Shown: positions 42,066 to 54,054 of the stretch, piece by piece
Position numbering within the stretch: the stretch's first letter is position 1
How the letters are laid out: each line of letters opens with the position of its first letter
Source: Thereva unica
Taxonomy: Eukaryota; Arthropoda; Insecta; Diptera; Therevidae
Length of the DNA stretch: 64,000 nt
Assembly (NCBI GenBank): GCA_949987705.1
Contig: OX465281.1
Coordinates: forward strand, 242,875,143-242,939,142
Reading direction: 5' to 3'
Translations under genes and position numbers: made by a program
The notes under the pieces: generated by a model
The model's database searches: none
Told to the model about the DNA's origin: nothing
The model's input: only the letters and a program-made list of their open reading frames with translations

Positions 42066-44948
42066 TCTGATTTTACGGGAAGCGCGTTGCTGGGTGGAAA
42101 AAACGTATTGACACAGCAATATACTGTGCTCTTTAACACTACGAAAGCTCAACTTTAACCCAGGATGTCCAGGTCTCCCTCCATAACTTGTAGCCTAACA
42201 AGAATTATGACACAAATGTACAAACGGTTCCACTGTTCCATATCAGAGTTGAATATAGGCGATCAACTACTCTGCCTCTCATGAAACCCCCAAAAATACA
42301 ACCGGTTACCTGATTCTGATGGAGCTGTTGGTAATTTTCAAAACTTGCCTAGCAATAGTCATACGCCATAAAGAATATAACGTCCAGACTAGTCGAAATA
42401 TTTCAAAATAACCTCCCTCGGCTGGTAGGTACAAGATTACTCTTCAGTGGATAACGGCCACAAGAACATCGAAGATGTCATGTAACGAAACAGTGCACTA
42501 CAGCTTCAACTAAACCTTAAAACGAAACAGCGCAGAAAAGCAAACAGTGTGCCACAAATATAATAAAAAGGCCGGTGGTTGCCTGCTGAAGGCAGTTGAG
42601 ATCAGACAGTGGAAGAGTTGATTCATCTGGGTGACTGGGTGAGTTCCATAGGAGAGTTGATCCTCTGGTGAGCCGACAAACTTACGTGACAAAACCATGT
42701 TACCATAGGAGAGTTGAATTATGATAAAGACTTGGCAGACTACCGTTGACCACCAGGGTTGTCACTGGAGCGTTGATCCAGTGTTAATTCACATTTTTTG
42801 TATTCAAATAAATAAATAATAAAACAACAGATTACAACGAAATCTTGTAGCCACACTAATGGAGATCATACAGAAGGTGAGGTGCCTAATATCGGGAGAA
42901 GAAATTTTTTACTGACTACAGCGAGTTGTAGGATACCATCAAAATCGGGTACATTATTACAGGGCACTTGTCAATTAGGGATCATGCGTTCAGATTCCAA
43001 ATTTTGTACCGCCACCTGCCAGAAGGACAACCAAACATTTTCTTTGCAGTGGTTCGACTCTAGGCTAGGATCAGCCAACGTGCATTGGATATATGATCCA
43101 GCAACTGAATATGGCAGGGTTGATTTAAAGTCATGCCAAACACACTGCCCACACTAATTTTTTGCACGAGTACGGTTATAAAATGGTGCCCTATAAGCAC
43201 CAATTGTGTAACCATTGATGGTCCTTCGTTTAAGGCTTCCGCCTACCCCTACCTATTATACAGTGGTATGTGCTGCCCCTACAACTCGCCCGAATTCTCT
43301 TTTTATTTCACCCTCGAGTGACTCAAACGTACTAATTACACCCATTTGATTTTCCCTTTTACCCTTAATCAAAACAGCGATCGTTACGTCGTCATTGCAA
43401 ACCAGGTCAGAAATTGCCTCAAGCCAAATTCGGTTAATTGAACCCAGACGGACCCGGGGTTGATGGTTGCACAATTAAATTTTGGAAATTTTATTTTGAA
43501 AACCGAACAGTTTACCTACAGTAAAACCGGGTAATTGTAAATGCTCAAAATTCCACAGGAGCGCAACCATTTTCAGGGCTACTTCGGGCTTTTAACACAG
43601 CGCCCCCAGCACGTGCAGGAAAGAAAGCGGAGCGTAAATCAGCGAATTTATCCTGGCGAAATGTTCTGCTCTATCCACACGCCAGGATCCTACAGCCACC
43701 ACCGAATGGACGAAACCCCATCCGAAATGCAAATTGGAATAATTCAGGATAATTCTGGGGCTTTATTTCTTTCGTCTGTAAGGAATGTTGTAAATAATTA
43801 ATTCGGGTTTGTTGTTTTTTTGTTTGTAGATGAAATCCCTGCCACCAGCATACACCATGGCTTCGGTGCAGGAGCCATAAACACTGGTGGAGCAACTTAA
43901 TGCCCTTTCCCATTCGAATAAAACCCTCGACATCATGGCGGAGTTTTAGTGCACTTTCGAAACGGTCCGGACAAACAGTGAAGAGAGTTTTATTAAATTA
44001 AATATTCGCCATTTTACAACCTCAGCATGAATCCTTTCTGCGGATGGCTGCTCATCAAATCGAAATGCGGGGCTTAACACTTTATTATCAGCGCACCTCG
44101 CTCGAGCTGTGATTTTATGATAGTTTTATTGTGAGTATTTCCAAAGCATTCTCGTTCTCTGTGTGAACAAAGACTGAACATTATGAAATATTTGCGAGGA
44201 ATTTTGCAAGTTTAAAGCTTGGTTACGATATGATAAGAATAAAATCCGGTGACTGGGTTGACCATTAAAAAGGTGCGCCAGTACTATATGAAAATTTTGT
44301 ATAAAGCCTTTATTATTGTCGTTTGTTTGTTTATGACCATCAGGTTTCCCGGTTAGTGCAGATAGATGACAAAGGTTTTACCAGGATGTAACAGGAATTA
44401 AAGGTCATAAAACCATTTCAAATTTCAAATAGATTTCCTATTTATTGAGACGTGAAATCAAAATGGCAATGGGCCTTAGTTCTGGTTTTGCCGTACAAGC
44501 AAAAATGATAGATGATAGAATATAGGAGTTTTAAACATGTATTACCCTACCGCATGCGAAAATATGCTTAACTACTCTGCACTGATAGAAGTTCGATGCA
44601 TTTTAACCAAGCGATGACCACCAATAACTTTTCCAGGACTGTAAACACCAACGAGGATAATCCTTACTCGAAATTTGATCACAAACATCAGCCTAGTTAT
44701 GGCATATTATATTAAATTGATCATTTATTTCTCATAAAATCTAAGATTGGGGGTAAAATAGTGGATTAACAAACACCCCATTTTCAATTTTGGTCAAAAT
44801 TTTAAAACCCAAGATAGTATGAATATGAAATCTGACACTAATTTCTCTTAAAATTATAACGCGCACAATGGGTTTGGGTATGACGAAATGGTACCACTGT
44901 ACCTTTGAGAGCTTTTACTTTGCCCACAAACAATCGCAAGTAATGAGC
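42066..44948. other. No gene recognised
   Basis: Near 42600-42710 two CCATAGGAGAGTTGA phrases occur, followed by an AATAAATAAATAATAAAACA run at about 42809. This could be old element DNA. A 72-codon minus-strand frame at 43256-43474 has a protein-like look but no recognised domain or splice frame. Repeat E phrase near 43100. Confidence 0.45.
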
Positions 44949-45935
44949 TTTGTAACAGCATAATGGCGCGATAAAATAGTGGGCGCCACTTATGCGAGGT
45001 ATTACCCCCTTAGCCATAAGCCCGGAAAAGCATGACCAAGGAGCCAATACCATACATAAGAAAGGAAACAAAATTCCGGAACTCCTACGCCGGCCACACG
45101 GAGTTATCTAGCTCGCCAGAGGGGTCGTGGGGTGTGTGGCCAGGCCTTACCGCGGTTGGTTCACCACTTACCTGTGCCTGTGCAACTTTGAATCCCGCCT
45201 CCATCATTCTCCGGTCATCGCCTGAGCCGTGTCATGGCAATTCGTTCCCCTGACAGCTATTAGTATAGAATACTATCAGCTTCAGGAGAATGCACTATTT
45301 AAGAACCCTGAAAAAGAAAAGAAATCCGCCCCAACCATTCCACAAAAAAAATCTAACACACAGACATTTTCGTTACAATCATTTAATATACCTGTTTATT
45401 GCAGGAAAACAGTCAACACAACCAAACAATACAATGGATAACTGACACGCCACTATTTCAAGACAACAATCGCGGATCCTTGTCAGATCTCGAATTCCAA
45501 CGCTCAAATTAAAAAAAGTTAATATACAATTAAATTATCATGGGTATATCTGTATGAAGAACTGAAGAAAAAGAAAAACGCGTAGTATTGGCACCAGTAC
45601 TCCTCGTTTTTTTACAACCGATATCACAAACAACAGGTTCTCTTACAGGGAGAACAGAAAACAACAAAGAATAAAATAGTTCCGACAAGGAGCAAAACAA
45701 ATTCACAAATAATTATAAATAAGATTATAACGTTAATACTACTACCATTAAAATTATTATTTTAGTAATAAATTTAAATTTAATAAATGAAGGCAAAAAT
45801 TTGTGTTATTTTATTTTGTGTAGTTTTTTTTTTGTGTGTTTTTTTTTCTCTTGTAGCAGAACTGCGACTTAATTTTCTCGCCTTTGTCTACAAATGCACA
45901 GCAGTACGTCAAAACGATTTCTTCCACAGCCCTGC
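44949..45935 (+). repeat. Interspersed repeat family A, copy 2
   Basis: Begins CTTTGTAACAGCATAATGGC with the same boundary as copy 1. It is nearly identical through the GCCGGCCACACGGAGTTATC block, then diverges gradually (CCACAAAAAAAATCTAACAC, CTGTTTATTGCAGG, AACCGATATCACA). A length difference (about 40 bp) occurs near 45170-45230. The copies point the same way and are about 38 kb apart. Confidence 0.7.
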
Positions 45936-46482
45936 TGCAGGCTTTATGCGAAATTATATGTAGGTAACTTCAACGACCGAGACAGCTTTTGGGAAAATTT
46001 CCTTCGAATAGACTGCCCTTCTTTGCCACAAAGTTAACAAGTTAAACAACCACCACTTCCAGAGGCCGCAATCCTAATACTCGTACACACACGCCTAGTG
46101 CGCATATGTGTTGACCAGAGGCGCCACGGCACTTTGTATGTACACTTCACTGGAGATCATTGGTTTTTCACCACCACGAACTGCCTAAAAGGGTATGAAA
46201 ATTTTGGGGTGTAAAATACCTGACCTTTCTTATCGCCGCTGAGATTGCCGTTCGTGTTCCTGCGAATATTGGCTCCTTTCCAACAAAAAAACGTTCTATA
46301 TTCCTGTTCTTCTTCCCTTCTTGTATTTTGCTTCTTCAAACAAAATCTTGAGTTTTATCTTGCCATTTTCCCTCCGCCTTTATCCACCAAAAACAGGGAT
46401 TTTTCACACAAGTGTGCTCCTACTTTTTTTTTATGTAAAAACAGCACCACGTATTACAGCTGCACCAAATCCAAGTGAGTAT
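45936..46482. other. No gene recognised
   Basis: Nothing identifiable. Confidence 0.5.
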
Positions 46483-46953
46483 TTTTTTTTTTTTATGTGA
46501 CACACTAGAGACTTAGGGAAGGCCCCTTTGTACTGTCGACCATGTATTTATTTTGAAAATGTCGAACAGCACCTCTAGTCGGAAGATAGAGAGAGAAGTG
46601 AAGCAAAGAACTGCCACAACCTGCTGCGGTATTTTTTTTTTTTTATTTCACCTACTCCCAACCAAATCGCGACTCTGACACCGGGGCATCGAGAACAACT
46701 CGCTGGAGTGTTATGCCTCCTGAAACGAGTTGAATCTCATCAACCAACCGATGACATGCGCTCGGTGGAGCGGGGAAGAGAACTAGTGAAGGCTATGACA
46801 GGAGGAATCAGGAAATGCAAAGAGGGAAGAAGAAAGAAGGAAAGTTATGTAGGCGGGAAATTGGGAAAGGCTAGGACCGTGGCACCGCCGGGAATCGAAC
46901 CGGGGACCTCTGGGGATAGTAGTCAGGCGCCTTACCCCTAGACTACCGAGGCC
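46483..46953 (-). mobile_element. tRNA-derived SINE, copy 2
   Basis: Full-length match to copy 1: poly-T 46483-46494, then the shared tail ending CTAAGTCTCTAGTGTGTCACAT on the minus strand, the body, and the tRNA-like head (46880-46953) with B box GGTTCGATTCC (plus-strand 46891-46901). The copy has a longer A-rich tract in the middle (plus-strand T-run near 46630-46642) and one-base changes throughout. No target duplication could be defined. Confidence 0.9.
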
Positions 46954-48220
46954 CCCATTTATTAAATGGACTGCAGAAAAACTTCCGGCGATCCCCAATC
47001 TATCTCAAAAAAAACTTTTCGCCACACCCGGCTCGGACTTTTCTTTTTTTTTTTTCTCCCATAATTTTTCCACGCATCCCCCGTTTAAATTTTACAATCG
47101 TTCCCAAGTTTTTCTACAAATTTCCCAATACCTACAAAGTGATTTCGAAAGTAAATTTCCCAATCAAAATAAATTTTCCAACCGACCGTTACAGCTTGAT
47201 CAATACATTGAAGTATAAGAACCCCGAGCGTAAAATCCAGCAAAAACACTGGATGATGTTTGAGGATTTTAAAAATATTTCATATTGCTGTAAACCGGGA
47301 TTCGAGATATTAAAAAGGCTCGTTTATGTTTACGGACCTTATTTTCTGATTTAGGTTAGAGTAGTCCTTAAAAGAAATAGTCGAAGTGTTAAGAAGCCGT
47401 ATAGTAACAAAAATATGGTGATTTGACCAGGCAGACCAACATATTTACCTACTCCGTAAGTACTAAGTTATTCGATAAGTCACGTTGTGATCCTACAAAT
47501 ATTCCGGAAAACGCACATAACTTGGGCACCACTTCCGCCCAGGCAGACCACGATTTTTTTATGGTAGCTGTGAGTACTAACATTTCAAAAACATTTCATC
47601 CTCTTACTCGATAGACACGTTTTTGCAGCCATACTTGCGAGATCGTCACTCTGGATTTAAATTCTTTACATTGCCCGAGTTGGCTGATTCTTCTATTTTC
47701 CTCATTTCTTCTTACCAACACTGTCTTTTTTTTTTGCTTTGTACGTGCTCTTCTCAGTTCGTTTCTTTTCTTTATACCCCTCAGAATTTATTATTCTGTG
47801 TCTAAGTACATAGCATGATTTGGTGTGCTCTGCTTCTCTCCGCTGGGCCATTCCATTATTAATACCCCGGCTTCACCGACCGAACTGCGCAAGTAAGAGC
47901 CAATAGGTGTACTGTACTTCAATTTTAGCAAGAGTTCCCATTAATTTTCACATATTGAAAAATTAAGCCTGAGTTCGCCCAACAAAACATAAAATTGAGG
48001 TTGAGCGTAAAAGCTCGCTCAAACGATAGTAACCAACTGTAATAATGAAATATCATTCCAGCGAGCTTTTGCATTTCTTACTTCTGGTGAAAAAGCAACA
48101 ACAATTTCAAACTGAACTAAACATGCCAGCCGGTGAGGCAGGCCACTTATGCGGATTGAACTGAGCTTTATTGAACTGAGGCCGGTGAAGCCGGGGTGGT
48201 ATAGGTTTATTTATTCTGAA
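46954..48220. other. No gene recognised
   Basis: AT-rich with no identifiable coding. Confidence 0.5.
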
Positions 48221-48375
48221 AGCCTGAACCAAGTATGACGTGCCGTACCGGTACCGTACGTACACTAACGTACGAACATGGGTGTTCATATGCTACCGAC
48301 CAAAATGAACTTGCATATATTCGATCGTTAGGGCCCGTACAGTTACGGTACGGCATCTCATCTTTGGTTCAGGCT
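48221..48375. mobile_element. 155-bp MITE rich in GTACCGTAC-type palindromes
   Basis: The ends AGCCTGAACCAAGTATGACG and, inverted, AGCCTGAACCAAAGATGAGA continue through TGCCGTACCG and CTAACG-type phrases in both arms. No clean target duplication. A fragment of the same family is at 41586-41614. Confidence 0.8.
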
Positions 48376-48944
48376 TAATCCTGCACTACACTACTCGCAA
48401 AGTCGAGAATGTAGAGAGGCATTTCGATTCACTTTGTGTAACTTTACTTCACCTCGAGCGACTTCGAATCTTTAGCGGTTTTTGCGCCCGAGTTAAGGGA
48501 CTTGAGGTTGTGGAATGCCGCGTGACTGAGCTCCTCGCGAGATTGCACGAAAATTTCATAACTTTTGTAGGGCATATGTTGTACCAAAAATTAGCAGGAA
48601 CAGAGATATTGAAAGAAATATAAAAAAAAACCTTTTTTATTCACAATAAGTTAATTAAAAAATTATGCAGTCAACCAATTTGTGGGCAAACTAAGGTTGT
48701 TCAACTACACTCAGTACCGGCTTTTGGTGTGGGCGAACACGGGCGACCGCCCGAGGGCGACATGTCCCAGGGGTCACGGTTTTTTGGAACTATTGACTTC
48801 AGTTTCTACCAATAAACCACTGCTGAGCAACACGAGCTTCCGACAAATTTCGACATCAATAAAGGCCATGGTCCTCACAGCCTGCCTCATTGCTTTTTGC
48901 ATAGCTGTTCAAATCAAATTTTAATTCACCACCATCTAACCTTC
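48376..48944. other. No gene recognised
   Basis: Nothing identifiable before the RT fragment. Confidence 0.5.
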
Positions 48945-49240
48945 AACAAAATGTTATCGCTAGGAATGTTCCCTAAGATATGGAAAAAAATCGTATCTCA
49001 CTCCAATCCACAAAACCTCTAATAAGCACTGGGTGAAAAACTACAGGAGTATTACCATCTTATCAACAATTATGTACTAAACTTCTCGAGAAATTTGTTT
49101 ACGATAAGATTGCTCCTCTAAACGGCCCATGTCTTAATGAACAGCAACATGGTTTCCGAAAGGGACGATCGGTTACTACAAACCTTATGGCCTTAGACCG
49201 TGTAGATCAAGTTGTAGATCTAGGCATAAGTATAAATTAA
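48945..49240 (+). pseudogene. Reverse transcriptase N-terminal fragment of a LINE
   Basis: With two frame changes the plus strand reads MFPKIWKK, YLTPIHKTSNKHWVKNYRSI (about 48995-49060), then EKFVYDKIAPLNG and LNEQQHGFRKGRSVTTNLMA (about 49095-49195). This is the finger region of a LINE reverse transcriptase, ending before the catalytic A motif. The 'QHGF.KGRS..TNL' style fits the group to which LINE-J at 52064 may belong, though the pieces do not overlap. Both ends are lost; inert. Confidence 0.75.
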
Positions 49241-49454
49241 CTATACAGCATTTTGTACTTTAGTCTTGTTTTTCTTCGAGCAATTAAAAAACAAAATTTC
49301 CCACTAAAATAGAAATCACAGACCAACACACACCACACACTTCGCGAAAACAAATGATTAAGAAACGAAAATGATTAACTTCACATACAACACATTCTAT
49401 AATACATTTGCTGCAGATTCGTTTTTTGGTTCAAATATGCCAGTGTATGCCCGT

Positions 49455-49570
49455 GTGAACAGCTCACTTCTCGGCCATTAAAATCTTTTAGTTAAGTTTG
49501 GCCGTGGTGAGAGCCCGTATGTGCTTTCAAGTGGCCAGTGTTCACCCGTTGTAAGGCAATCTCTTATTTT
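49455..49570 (+). repeat. Dispersed repeat D, copy 2
   Basis: Shares CATTAAAATCTTTTAGTTAA, TTTGGCCGTGGTGAG and GGCCAGTGTTCACCCGTTGT with 35277-35430. Confidence 0.75.
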
Positions 49571-49716
49571 TACGATTATAGTATTTTTTTCTTTTCACCG
49601 ACTAGCCTATTCAATTTGAACTAAGATTTGCATCATAAAATATTTATTTATAATTTCTTGTAAAGATCTCGAAACTTTTCGCAACCCCGAGGTTACCCTG
49701 TTATACAGCAAGAGTT

Positions 49717-49862
49717 AACCCTTCTAGCACAGAAGGCGCACTTTTCAGCTAAGCATGAAAATCTATATATGCATACACATACATACATATATATATATAC
49801 ATATATATATACATATATAGAGTTTCCCTTCTAACACAGAAGGCACACTTCCCAGCAGGGCT
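49717..49862 (+). repeat. AT/CATA microsatellite flanked by a 35-bp duplication
   Basis: CCCTTCTAGCACAGAAGGCG and CCCTTCTAACACAGAAGGCA (each continuing CACTT..CAGC) sit either side of a CATACATACATATATATATA run at 49770-49820. Confidence 0.8.
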
Positions 49863-51974
49863 GAGAAATATTTACCACTGCCGTGGCTCAGCTGAGACAT
49901 GCAAACATAAAATATTGGTAAATATTAGTAGAGATTGAACATAGATTAAAAAATATGAGTGTGCTTAAGACCACACTTTAGAAGTAAAACTCTTGTGCCC
50001 AACGGCTAGTAATATGCAATAGATATAGTGGAAAGTCTGTCGGATCTATAGTACGCTTGAGAAAATTCAGGCCAACGACAGGTGCAGGAAGAATAGTGAC
50101 GAATCTACTGACGGACTTGATACAAATACTATTTGAAAATATCCATATTTATGAATTCCTATTTACATTAAAACCTAAGAGTAACCGAGTAAAAATAATT
50201 TTTATTGGCTAATTTTCTTAAAAGCATACACGCGGTGCACCTAGTACGTATAGCATATAAGTGCGCATCCCACAAGGGTATGCACGCTTCCGCCACAGGC
50301 ATGGATACTACCGCCACAGGCACGAAAATCTAAACATTCGCCTCATGGAAGTAAGCTGGTGACATAATGCAAGCGTACTTGCATTGCATTCAGAGGTTCA
50401 TAAAATTGCATGGTTTTTTCCGTCCCGGCTTTCACACATAGCCCGAAAATCTAAGTAACGAGTGCATGCAAGGTGCATGTGTTTGTTGTGCATACTTGTG
50501 TGTGCTATTTCGAATGCGGCATTACAGAAAAAGTTAAAAGTAGTCCGACCTTTGCGTGTCATGCATTCCATTCATGGAACATTCCGCCAGGTCGCATTTG
50601 AATACACACACTTTTATATTATTTATCAACGAATTGAACGCATGTACGCTTGGATATGTCACCAGCTGTATACATGCTCCGCTCCCGCTACATTCATGAT
50701 CATTAATAATTGCATCCGCGTCAGCATAGACTATTCCAAACCCAGGTATTGTTTTACCAAGCAGTCCGCCAACCACATACAATGAAGATTTACCTACGCG
50801 AGCCGCTTTACCTTCGCGAACGGGAGCCAGTCTCCTTGAGTACCTATGGTATTGGCACCCTTTATGGCCACCTAGCCAATTACCTGATTACTTCGTCCCA
50901 TACAATCTTTTAGGGAGCCAATTAATTTTAAAGGGAGCAAAAAGATATGCAATCAACCTTTCTTCAAATTCTTCTTTCTATGCGTAGTTGAAAATAATTT
51001 ATTAAACCGAATTCGAAGCATAAAGTTGAAAAACATTTTTTACAAACCTTTATATTTTCAGTCGATGTAGGAATAGTTTCAGTACTTTACTATTATCCCT
51101 TATCATAAAATTTGCTTTGTTATAAATCAACCACTTTTGAATATAAATGTTGCAAAAAAGGTATTTTATTAGATTGTTTTTGATTATAATTAAAATTATC
51201 GCGAAAGCACTTCAAAAGGGGAATTTTTAAGCGTATTTAAAGGTGACATCCATATTTTAAGACTGTGGGGCCTTGATTTTCGTAATCAGCGACCCAAAAA
51301 ACATATCAGGAACGGTTTTCACAACAGTGTAATGTTTTGACATAAACGATTCATCGATTTGTGCAAGTTAAAAAAATTGTAATTTAAAAAGGGGAAAGGT
51401 CCAGCACATCTCACCAAAGGGGAAGTGGGTGCCAATTTTAAACAACAGCACCTCACACATTTAATTCACCACTCCCTTTTGGTATTCTAAGCACCCAAAC
51501 CACCACCGCCGAAAATTCTTCTCATATATGCCGCTTCCAACATGTCAGTGCCCGCGGCAAAAGCTCCGGGCAGTGACCAAACCACAAGAAAAATCTGAAA
51601 TAATTCACCTCTACAGAATGGTGAATTTGTATTCCTATAATGAGATAAAGCAAAGTCCGGGCGACAACGTAGCTAACATGCCAGAAAATCTATGCAGTAA
51701 GGCAGAGTGTATTTTAACTGTTGCACACACAGGCCCGAGTGTAATCGGCTCTTGTACCCCGTCCGCCCCTTTTCCCATCGTTATACGAAAGTTCTGACGA
51801 TTTTTCATGTGTGAGAGCGTTACACGAATGAAATTGATTCACTCTCATGTAAATTTTTTTAAGCAAACGTCCCTAAAGAAGTTTTACTTCAATAAAAAGT
51901 AAGGGCATCCAACATGTAACCCACCAGACAACATAAAATGAACGCAATCACGTCAGATTGAAAAGACTCCTTTT
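49863..51974. other. No gene recognised
   Basis: Several short frames on both strands near 50460-50913 and 51528-51797 show no known motif. Confidence 0.5.
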
Positions 51975-52128
51975 GACGGTGATTAGACTGTTCGTTCCTA
52001 CGTACGTTCCTCACGAGCTTTTTAGATGAACGGGGAAGTGGAGATGATGAGGGGCTTCATCCCCACTTCCCCGTTCATCTAAAAGCTCGTGAGGAACGTA
52101 CGTAGGAACGAACAGTGTAATCACCGTC
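51975..52128. repeat. Near-perfect 66-bp palindrome at the end of LINE-J
   Basis: The left arm 51975-52041 and right arm 52063-52128 are inverse copies with one mismatch and one indel, sharing TTCGTTCCTACGTACGTTCC and AGATGAACGGGGAAGTGG. The spacer is about 21 bp. The right arm encodes the last residues of the LINE-J protein and its stop. The left arm is therefore an inverted copy of the element's own 3' end. Confidence 0.95.
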
Positions 52129-52915
52129 TTTAAGGGCATCTTTACCAATACTCACGTCAAACACATGAATATTGTTGTTCACGTTAATGAACATGCGATT
52201 GACAGGTTCGAATCTGCCGTAATTCGTATTAGAAGAGTTGATTTGTAAGAGAGGTGGTCCTCTTAGATTGTAACGACTCACTCTAAACGATGCACGACGA
52301 CCTAGAAAACCTGAGTCAACCTTTCCATTAAGGAGCTGATGAACAAAAACAACATCGGCCACCTCACGGCGCTTGTGTAGAGAGCTTAAGTTAAGTAACT
52401 TAAGCCGAGATTCATAAGATGGAAGAACTAATGGGTTTTCCCAAGGAAGATGATTCAGTGCGAATCGAACGAACCTTCGTTGGTCCGATTCAATAGTTCT
52501 AACATGCACAGAGTAGTGAGGAGACCAAACCTGGGGCGCATATTCGAGTAATGGTCTGACAAGAGAAATATAAAGGTGTTTAGTAATCAAGGGGTTGTTA
52601 AATTCTTTGGACCACCTTTTTATAAAACCCAGGACTAAACTACCTCTAGAAGAGATATAGTTGATGTGAGTGGAAAAATCCAGCTTAGTATCAAATCTAA
52701 TCCCGAGATCTTTAACAAAGTTTACACGAGGGACACCTTCATTAAGAAAGGTGTAGTTAAAAATTATAGGATCACGTTTCCTACTAAAAGTCATGACTTC
52801 ACATTTACTAATATTAAGAACCAGGTTGTTATAAGTACACCAAGAGTAAAAGGTGTCAAGATCAGCTTGCAATCCTCAATACTCTTAATGTGACGGTATA
52901 ACTTGATTATGAACT
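52064..52915 (-). pseudogene. 5'-truncated LINE-J: reverse transcriptase C-terminal half
   Basis: An open frame of 265 codons (52075-52872) plus a frameshifted upstream piece (IKLYRHIKSIED, about 52910-52875) begins just after where the YADD motif should be. It covers the thumb and connection region: LQADLDTFYSWCTYNNLVLN, FVKDLGIRFDTKLDFSTHIN, RPLLEYAPQVWSPHY and LKLLNLSSLHKRREVADV. The catalytic core is absent, consistent with 5' truncation in target-primed insertion. No stops interrupt 265 codons, so the copy is young. The 3' end is a palindrome rather than a poly-A tail. It makes no active enzyme. Confidence 0.85.
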
Positions 52916-53174
52916 TGTTGGTATATATGACAGTCTTACAAATCCATATATTTCTAGGGCACACGTAAATAAATAAAATTAACTATATAGCAGTAAACTG
53001 AGACTAGTTCATAACTTCTTAATCCCTCCTTTACCACTAAATTTAAATCTGCAATACCATCTGCAAATATCCTTGTACCATAAATAATTCCAGACCTAAA
53101 AAATTTCAACAATATTTATAACATAAGCAACTTAAGCCCTTTTCACTAATAAATCTCTCCCCAAAAATGCCTAA

Positions 53175-54051
53175 GGCCGCGGTCGCGTCTCGCGCTTGTT
53201 AGCTTGTAAGCTTGTTCGAGCATGTACGCTTGTAAATCAAAAGCATGGAAACTCAAGAGAGCGGTCGCGTTCAACGATTGCAGCTTTTAGGCATGTACGC
53301 TTGTTTAAACATGTAAGCTGGTAGATCAAATTCATTTGATTTACAAGCGCACAAGCGAGAACAAGTTGCCCTTAAAGATTTACTTTGCATATAATATTAA
53401 TAATTATAATGGACCTGGAAATTATGATAAATGAAGTTAGAAAAAGAAGTCTCCTACTCCTTCAACATCCTGGGGTGATTTAGAACATAATATTGTATTT
53501 TATGATTTTTAAAATATACATACATATTTTTATAACGTGCTTAGTTTTACTAACCTTAAAGTGACCGACAACCTTTCAGCTGCAGTGATTGGTTTTTTTC
53601 AGATTAGTCTGCTGTTTTTCTACAATTGGCTGTATTTCATTTTAAATATAGTTAAACGTAGCACGAGTCATTCTATAATACTCATAAAATTTTTCGTCGT
53701 CTTCCTCCAAATACTTAAATAACTGGTGAAACTCACCAAACTTATAGCGGTCACGAAAAATAGGATGGACCGTATATCTTTTCTTTTTAAAAAATAATAC
53801 TTTCGCTCTAAGAAAACTACTTTCTGCAGAAAACATTCCTTTTCTTGAAATAATTGAAAGCAATGTGAAAAATATGCTCTATAAATTAATTAGCTTCGAA
53901 TGGCGAATGGTAAATGCTTAATACCTATCATAAGCGCAACCAGCTACATAATAACAAGCGTGAGATCTGACCACAGAAAGCGTAAACGCTTGCTAGCGTG
54001 AACAAGCGCAACAAGCTAACAAGCTTACAAGCGCGAGACGCGACCGCAGCC
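53175..54051. mobile_element. Internally deleted PIF/Harbinger transposon
   Basis: The inverted ends GGCCGCGGTCGCGTCTCGCG (left) and GGCTGCGGTCGCGTCTCGCG (right, inverted) are both flanked by TAA (53172-53174, 54052-54054), the 3-bp TWA duplication typical of this superfamily. The subterminal zones repeat ACATGTACGCTTGT and ACAAGC-type motifs, plausible binding sites. Inside, a transposase remnant survives at 53535-53863. The catalytic DDE part is gone, so it could move only if supplied in trans. Confidence 0.88.
53535..53863 (-). pseudogene. PIF/Harbinger (HARBI1-like) transposase N-terminal remnant
   Basis: The minus strand reads VHPIFRDRYKFGEFHQLFKY, then LEEDDEKFYEYYRMTRATFNYI and a stop, then still in frame NEIQPIVEKQQTNLKKTNHC, and after a shift material like RLSVTLR. 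This is the N-terminal signature of Harbinger-type nucleases ('V.P....R...GEF..L...L..D..KFF.YFRM....F..I' followed by 'I..I.K..TN.R'). One stop codon and a frameshift interrupt it, and the sequence ends before the first catalytic aspartate. The family excises and inserts DNA at TWA sites, consistent with the TAA flanks here. Confidence 0.8.
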
Positions 54052-54054
54052 TAA

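Noticed and set aside
43256..43474. Minus-strand 72-codon frame as a host exon
   Set aside because: The peptide looks plausible but no credible splice acceptor/donor pair fits the frame.
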